NCBI RefSeq assembly: GCF_040436345.1
Contig: NC_133235.1
Location: forward strand, 15,356,160 to 15,420,159
Reading direction: 5' to 3'
Length of the DNA stretch: 64,000 nt
Origin: Pagrus major
Taxonomy: Eukaryota; Chordata; Actinopteri; Spariformes; Sparidae
How positions within the stretch are numbered: the stretch's first letter is position 1; each line of letters opens with the position of its first letter. The position numbers were made by a program, and so were the translations under genes. Shown in pieces: positions 52,740 through 64,000 of the stretch. Below the pieces are notes generated by a model. That model was given only the letters and a program-made list of their open reading frames with translations, ran no database searches and was not told where the DNA came from.

Positions 52740-53180
52740 CGGATAGGATATAATTAATTAATTAAAATATAATGAGTAAAAATCGTTACAGACTTTAGTT
52801 TGAAATGACACCAGAAGGGAAAGTATTCCAGGTAACATTCGGAATGTATGGAGGGTTTTAAGGGCCAAAATCCAATATATAAATAAATATATAAATGTAT
52901 AATTAAATGCGTAAATAAATGAATATAAACATAATAACCTTTAAAAAAAGCTAAAATAAAATATTGTGAAATGCTTAATAAATATAAATTAAGTATCTCA
53001 TTTAATGCCTAATTGTTGCTATAGATAAATCACAATTTAAACATTAAATTCATAAAGATAAGATTTCTTTGAATATTTATATTTTTACACTTTTGTATGC
53101 TTTTATTTGGATATTTATTTATGTATTATTATTTATATTTATTTTTTTCCAACATCTATTTATTTATTTATCCTTTCATT
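52740..53180. repeat. AT-rich low-complexity / MITE-like block
   Basis: Dominated by aataaatatataaat-like words on the left and their complement (atttatttatttat) on the right, suggesting a degenerate palindrome. It lies between pak1ip1 and the tmem14c promoter. Confidence 0.45.
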
Positions 53181-53329
53181 TCCCCTTGGTTTACTATTAT
53201 CATTAGTCATTTACCTGTAACCTGAATGTAACCTGAAGTACTTGAAGCACTGATGCTACACCCTCAGTAGGTACAGTAGGGGGCAGCAGCACCTTTACAC
53301 GCTGGTTTGCGAGCCGCCATTAAACTAAA

Positions 53330-53585
53330 GAAGTAGAAGAAGAAGAAAACATCCGGAAGTCAGTAGTTGAAGTTGGTGGTAGTGTAAACTTGCGCTAAAA
53401 CTACTAAATATTAAATTTTTACTAATGTTTTGATTCTGTTCCGGACATTGTGTGTGACGTTTTGAAACATTAACGATTGGCAGTATCTTGTCGCCATTTT
53501 CTTCACACTGTTGCGCTGTTGAGCAGCTGTCGTACAGTGGAAACAGGCTCTACTGCAGTGGCAGCAGTAACAGTTGGTTTGTGAC
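53330..53585 (+). promoter_or_regulatory. tmem14c promoter and 5' UTR with ETS and YY1-type sites
   Basis: ccggaagt at 53353-53360 is an ETS core. tcgccatttt at 53491-53500 is an inverted YY1-type motif (aaaatggcga). The coding start is at 53586. The transcription start is inferred to lie between the two motifs. Confidence 0.5.
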
Positions 53586-55456
53586 ATGGCTGTGGACTGG
53601 ATCGGGTTCAGCTATGCTGCTCTGGTGTCAGTAGGGGGACTCATAGGTTATCTGAAAGCAGGTAGGACACATGTAGACAGACACAGCAGCTAACTTTTAA
53701 CCAGAAGTCTCTCAGTAGAGTCGGTGGGTGATGTTTTAGACACTGATCAGTGGTAACGTTACTTCAGGTCCTATGTTGTGGTCAAACTACTAATTGTAAA
53801 TTAAAATTATGAACTAAAAGTTTGAATTTGATTATCTAAATAGAAATACAACAGTCTAAAAATACTCCATTACAAGTGAAAGGTAAAAGTAGTAACACCA
53901 TAGTCTAAAATTCAGTGATGGGATGTAACTAAGTACATTTATTCAGTACAATTTGGAGGTATTTGTACTTCAGTACTTGAGTATTTCCATTTTCTGCTGC
54001 TTTATGCTTCCACTCCACTACATTTCAAATATTGTACTACATTTATTTGATAACATAAATTACTTTGCAGATTAAATGCTGTATCAAAGCCAAAGTAGCA
54101 CATTTTTTAAATTTAATTTCCTTCTTTAGCATTCAAATTAAATTTAAAAAAGAAAAACACTCTGAATAATTAAGTCAATAATTGGTTGACCCCTAGTATC
54201 CAGTGTGTACATACATGTATATAATAATTTACTTTTATTTGTACTTTGATACTGAAGTACATCTTATATCAGATGCTTACAGATGTGTACTAAAGTACTA
54301 TTTGTATGGGTGATTTTCACTTTTACCAAAGTAATATTTCAACACGATATCTTTACTTTTGGTCCCAAAGAATAAAATAGCAGATGCAGCTGTATTTTAT
54401 GTACCTTGCATTGGATCAACTGTCATACTGGGTAAAGTCCATTACAGACAGAGGAGGTGGATGTACCAGTTTATCCACCTTCAGTAGCATCAATAGACCA
54501 GATTGCAATGCAGGCACAAGACATGACACCACTAAGATTTTACAGATGATGACTATGCTAAATAGAGCTTTAACAAATCTCCACCTGCACTCAGTTGCCA
54601 GATTATCAGGTACAACCAGCTATAACTAATACAAAAGTCCTGCTTTAAATCCTGCCTTCAGTTTGTGTTGGAACGTTTTTCTTTGTGGTCATTCAGAAGG
54701 TTTAGGTGTGTGGTGCTGTTGATATACCACCACAGATCTCATTGATATAAATGAGGTGAACATGATATAAGAAACGCCTCTCAGTAAAACACGGTTTAAC
54801 ACCAGAGAATAGTGTTCAGGATGATCAGAAAGTTTTAAAAAAAACATTACAACCTTTGTGAAGGTAGGATTCTTAGCAGGGATGTTGTATTTTAGAGAGG
54901 TGTACGATGATGAAGAGATGAGAATCCATCTAATCTAACTCAACATTTATATAATAAAACCTAACTATGTTTCCTCCACAGGCAGCGTCACCTCTCTGGC
55001 TGCAGGGCTCCTGTTCGGCCTGCTGGCTGCAGTCGGTGCTTATCTGGCATCTCAAAATCCCAAGAATGTCTGGCTGTCACTTGGTGAGCAAGTTTAGTTT
55101 GTTAAACTGTGACCGATTTCACACAACACATGACAACAACTGCTTCCCTCCACTGTGGAAATGCAGGCACCTCGGGAACTCTGACGGTGGTGATGGGACT
55201 GAGATTTCTCAACTCCTGGAAGTTTATGCCAGCTGGTTTAATGACTTTAGCGAGGTAATGCACAGTCTCTTCTTTTCAAATTTTACTCTCTGACTGTTCC
55301 TGGGCTAGTAATTTACATTATTCTGAACCATGTAGACAAACAGGAATGAATACATTTACTTTTCAACCGTCTCCTGATATAAATGTTTTTATTTTCAGTG
55401 GACTGATGCTGGTGAAGATCATCATTGGAATGACAAAGAGACCACACACATCTTGA
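53586..55456 (+). CDS. tmem14c: tmem14c, mitochondrial inner-membrane protein for haem synthesis
   Basis: Spliced CDS, 4 exons: 53586-53661, 54982-55083, 55167-55254, 55399-55456. It encodes 107 residues (human TMEM14C 112). There are four hydrophobic segments: [53 protein letters not shown] and [19 protein letters not shown]. The glycine-rich GYLKAGS and [11 protein letters not shown] stretches are family hallmarks. Known role: transport of protoporphyrinogen IX into the matrix for the last steps of haem synthesis in erythroid cells. The paralogues TMEM14A/B are possible, but the adjacency to pak1ip1 and mak, as I recall it in human, favours tmem14c. Confidence 0.92.
53913..54364 (+). repeat. 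Interspersed repeat family R2, copy C
   Basis: Starts cagtgatgggatgtaactaa, carries ttccattttctgctgcttta and ends aagtaatatttcaacacga. It lies inside tmem14c intron 1 in the same orientation as copies A and B. Confidence 0.75.
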
Positions 55457-56694
55457 ACATATCTAAATACACAGTATCTTCTCTCTGGTGTCTCTACATA
55501 TTTTGACCAAAAAAGTAAATCACATTTGTGTGCCAACATAATGAACACTTACAAACATTCCCTCAATGTTTGTGGACAGTGATGAAATAAGATTCTTCAT
55601 TGTCACCATCAGCACATGACATGAAGTCTGTTCTCTGCATTTAAAGGACCAGTGTGTAGGACAAGGGTCTCAAACGTATTACTCAAAAGTCCCCATCTAA
55701 TAAAGTCCGGGGTCCGAAACAATTCCCGATAACAAAATAACATTTAATCAGTTAATAATAATCATTTTCAAAATGCTCCAGTAAAAAAACGACTTGAAAA
55801 TTATCGATTACTTTGTGAGAATATGGTAATACGAGTTTGCTGATAATAATTAGATTTTCAGACACAGACAGCAGAGGAGACGAGGAAGATAAAACTACGT
55901 AGATAAGCAACACCAAAACGACGCAGAGGCGCTCAGTACAGTTCTTTATTAAATGATTTTCGGTACAATCTGTGAGTGTGGTAGAGAGTCTTACAAGATT
56001 TACCTGCCAAATGAAAATACGGAAGTGAAAGTGGGAGAGGACCTGCTCCCTCTGTAGATATTAAAAGGCTCATTCTAAGATAACAAAAACACAACCACTC
56101 TTAATTTGAGGTGATTATAAACTAATAAAAATATAATTCTGAATATTACATTCATTTTGGCCCCTAACTCCCCCCAAATCCTGCACACTGGACCTTAAAT
56201 GGATCTCTGAGAAGCAGTGGGCAGCCACTGTGCATCGTCTGGGGACCAACTCCATCTCTAAGACAGGAGAATTAAAATATATGTTTAAAAGTCTGTTTTA
56301 TGTATAAAACATATAATATAAAATATGTGTTTTCAGAGGAAATCAAAGAGGAAACGGGTACAAGAAAAAATAAATCTATAAATCTATCTTTGATTATACA
56401 AAGGAATTTTTATACAGTTTATGTATGTAGTTTGTAAATGTATATCTGCTGCTGTAAAATGACAACTTCACCTACTTGAATAAAAAATAACTACTCTTTT
56501 TTTTTTTTTTTTTGTCAATTATTTAAAAAAAAATATACCAACACAACAATATTTGATATGGTGGCAAACGAAACAACAGACTAGCAGGAAACACTTCTGC
56601 ACACTGTTGGCAGCCTCTCCCGCTAAAGTCTGTATTTCCTGGATAAAGTGCAGTGGGGACATTTCCCAAGAGTCGCTGGTGGAGCAGAGCTATG
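55457..56694. other. Space between convergent genes tmem14c and mak
   Basis: Contains the tmem14c 3' UTR, a TIR-bounded MITE (55641-56200), candidate plus-strand AATAAA signals (55699; 56479) and a T17 run at 56498-56514. No gene is seen. Confidence 0.55.
55641..56200. mobile_element. MITE with terminal inverted repeats of about 20 bp
   Basis: The left end ttaaaggaccagtgtgtagg is an inverted match to the right end (tcctgcacactggaccttaa). The 560 bp interior has no ORF. Such ends are frequent in fish genomes. If tmem14c uses the 56479 poly(A) signal, this element is part of its 3' UTR. Confidence 0.7.
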
Positions 56695-63811
<7,117 letters not shown>

Positions 63812-64000
63812 CTGTTGGGAAAAATAACCAATTAATGACTGTATGTATAAATGTTGACATTTTTAAACAGTAACATTGACGTGAAGTGAGCTGAGGTAGC
63901 CTGTAGCAACACATTTTACAGGGAGACATTTTTGTACCATGCCCCTAACCCAATTGCCCAGAATTTATACAAAAACAGCACAAAGTAATCTGACAAAAGT

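Overview
This window is vertebrate nuclear DNA, almost certainly from a percomorph (perch-like) teleost fish. The genes have many short exons with GT-AG introns. Their products match the ZFYVE9, CC2D1B, EndoU, PAK1IP1, TMEM14C and MAK families. The spaces between exons hold fold-back MITEs, LINE, LTR and tRNA-SINE debris and a long (TG)n tract, as is usual in fish. No operon, CRISPR array or prokaryotic feature is present. All exon coordinates were read by hand from conserved protein sequence, splice signals and codon phase. Every assembled reading frame closes on a multiple of three.

Layout. (1) 34-20473, + strand: zfyve9 (SARA), complete from ATG to stop, 17 coding exons, 1209 codons. (2) 20474-26584: the space between two convergent genes, holding the zfyve9 3' UTR, two fold-back elements and a ~115 bp (TG)n tract. 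(3) 26585-39587, - strand: cc2d1b, complete, 23 coding exons (876 codons), with a non-coding first exon near 39959-40020. (4) 40975-47015, - strand: an EndoU-family poly(U)-specific endoribonuclease of 290 residues. Its large first intron holds a truncated Ty3/gypsy-type retrotransposon ending in an LTR. (5) 48668-52347, + strand: pak1ip1, 10 coding exons, 359 residues, head-to-head with the EndoU gene. (6) 53586-55456, + strand: tmem14c, 4 coding exons, 107 residues. (7) 56695-63811, - strand: mak (RCK-family ciliary kinase), tail-to-tail with tmem14c. Its 3' end is complete, but its start codon and glycine-rich loop lie beyond base 64000.

The genes do not form one pathway. SARA works on early endosomes in TGF-beta signalling, CC2D1B in ESCRT-III regulation and transcription, EndoU in RNA cleavage, PAK1IP1 in nucleolar ribosome assembly, TMEM14C in mitochondrial haem synthesis, and MAK in cilium length control. 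From memory, zfyve9-cc2d1b are neighbours in human (chromosome 1) and pak1ip1-tmem14c-mak are neighbours on human chromosome 6, so the window joins two ancestral blocks.

The most interesting observation is in mak. Two tandem, phase-matched versions of one kinase-domain exon (62928-63007 and 62457-62539) encode alternative N-/C-lobe sequence. Including both, or neither, gives an early stop, so they look like obligate mutually exclusive exons. The same gene has a TEY activation motif where mammalian MAK has TDY, and DFGQAR where mammalian MAK has DFGLAR. Other points are a GC-AG intron in pak1ip1, an RNase H-PPT-LTR order suggesting a Gmr1-type retroelement, and several large palindromic elements.
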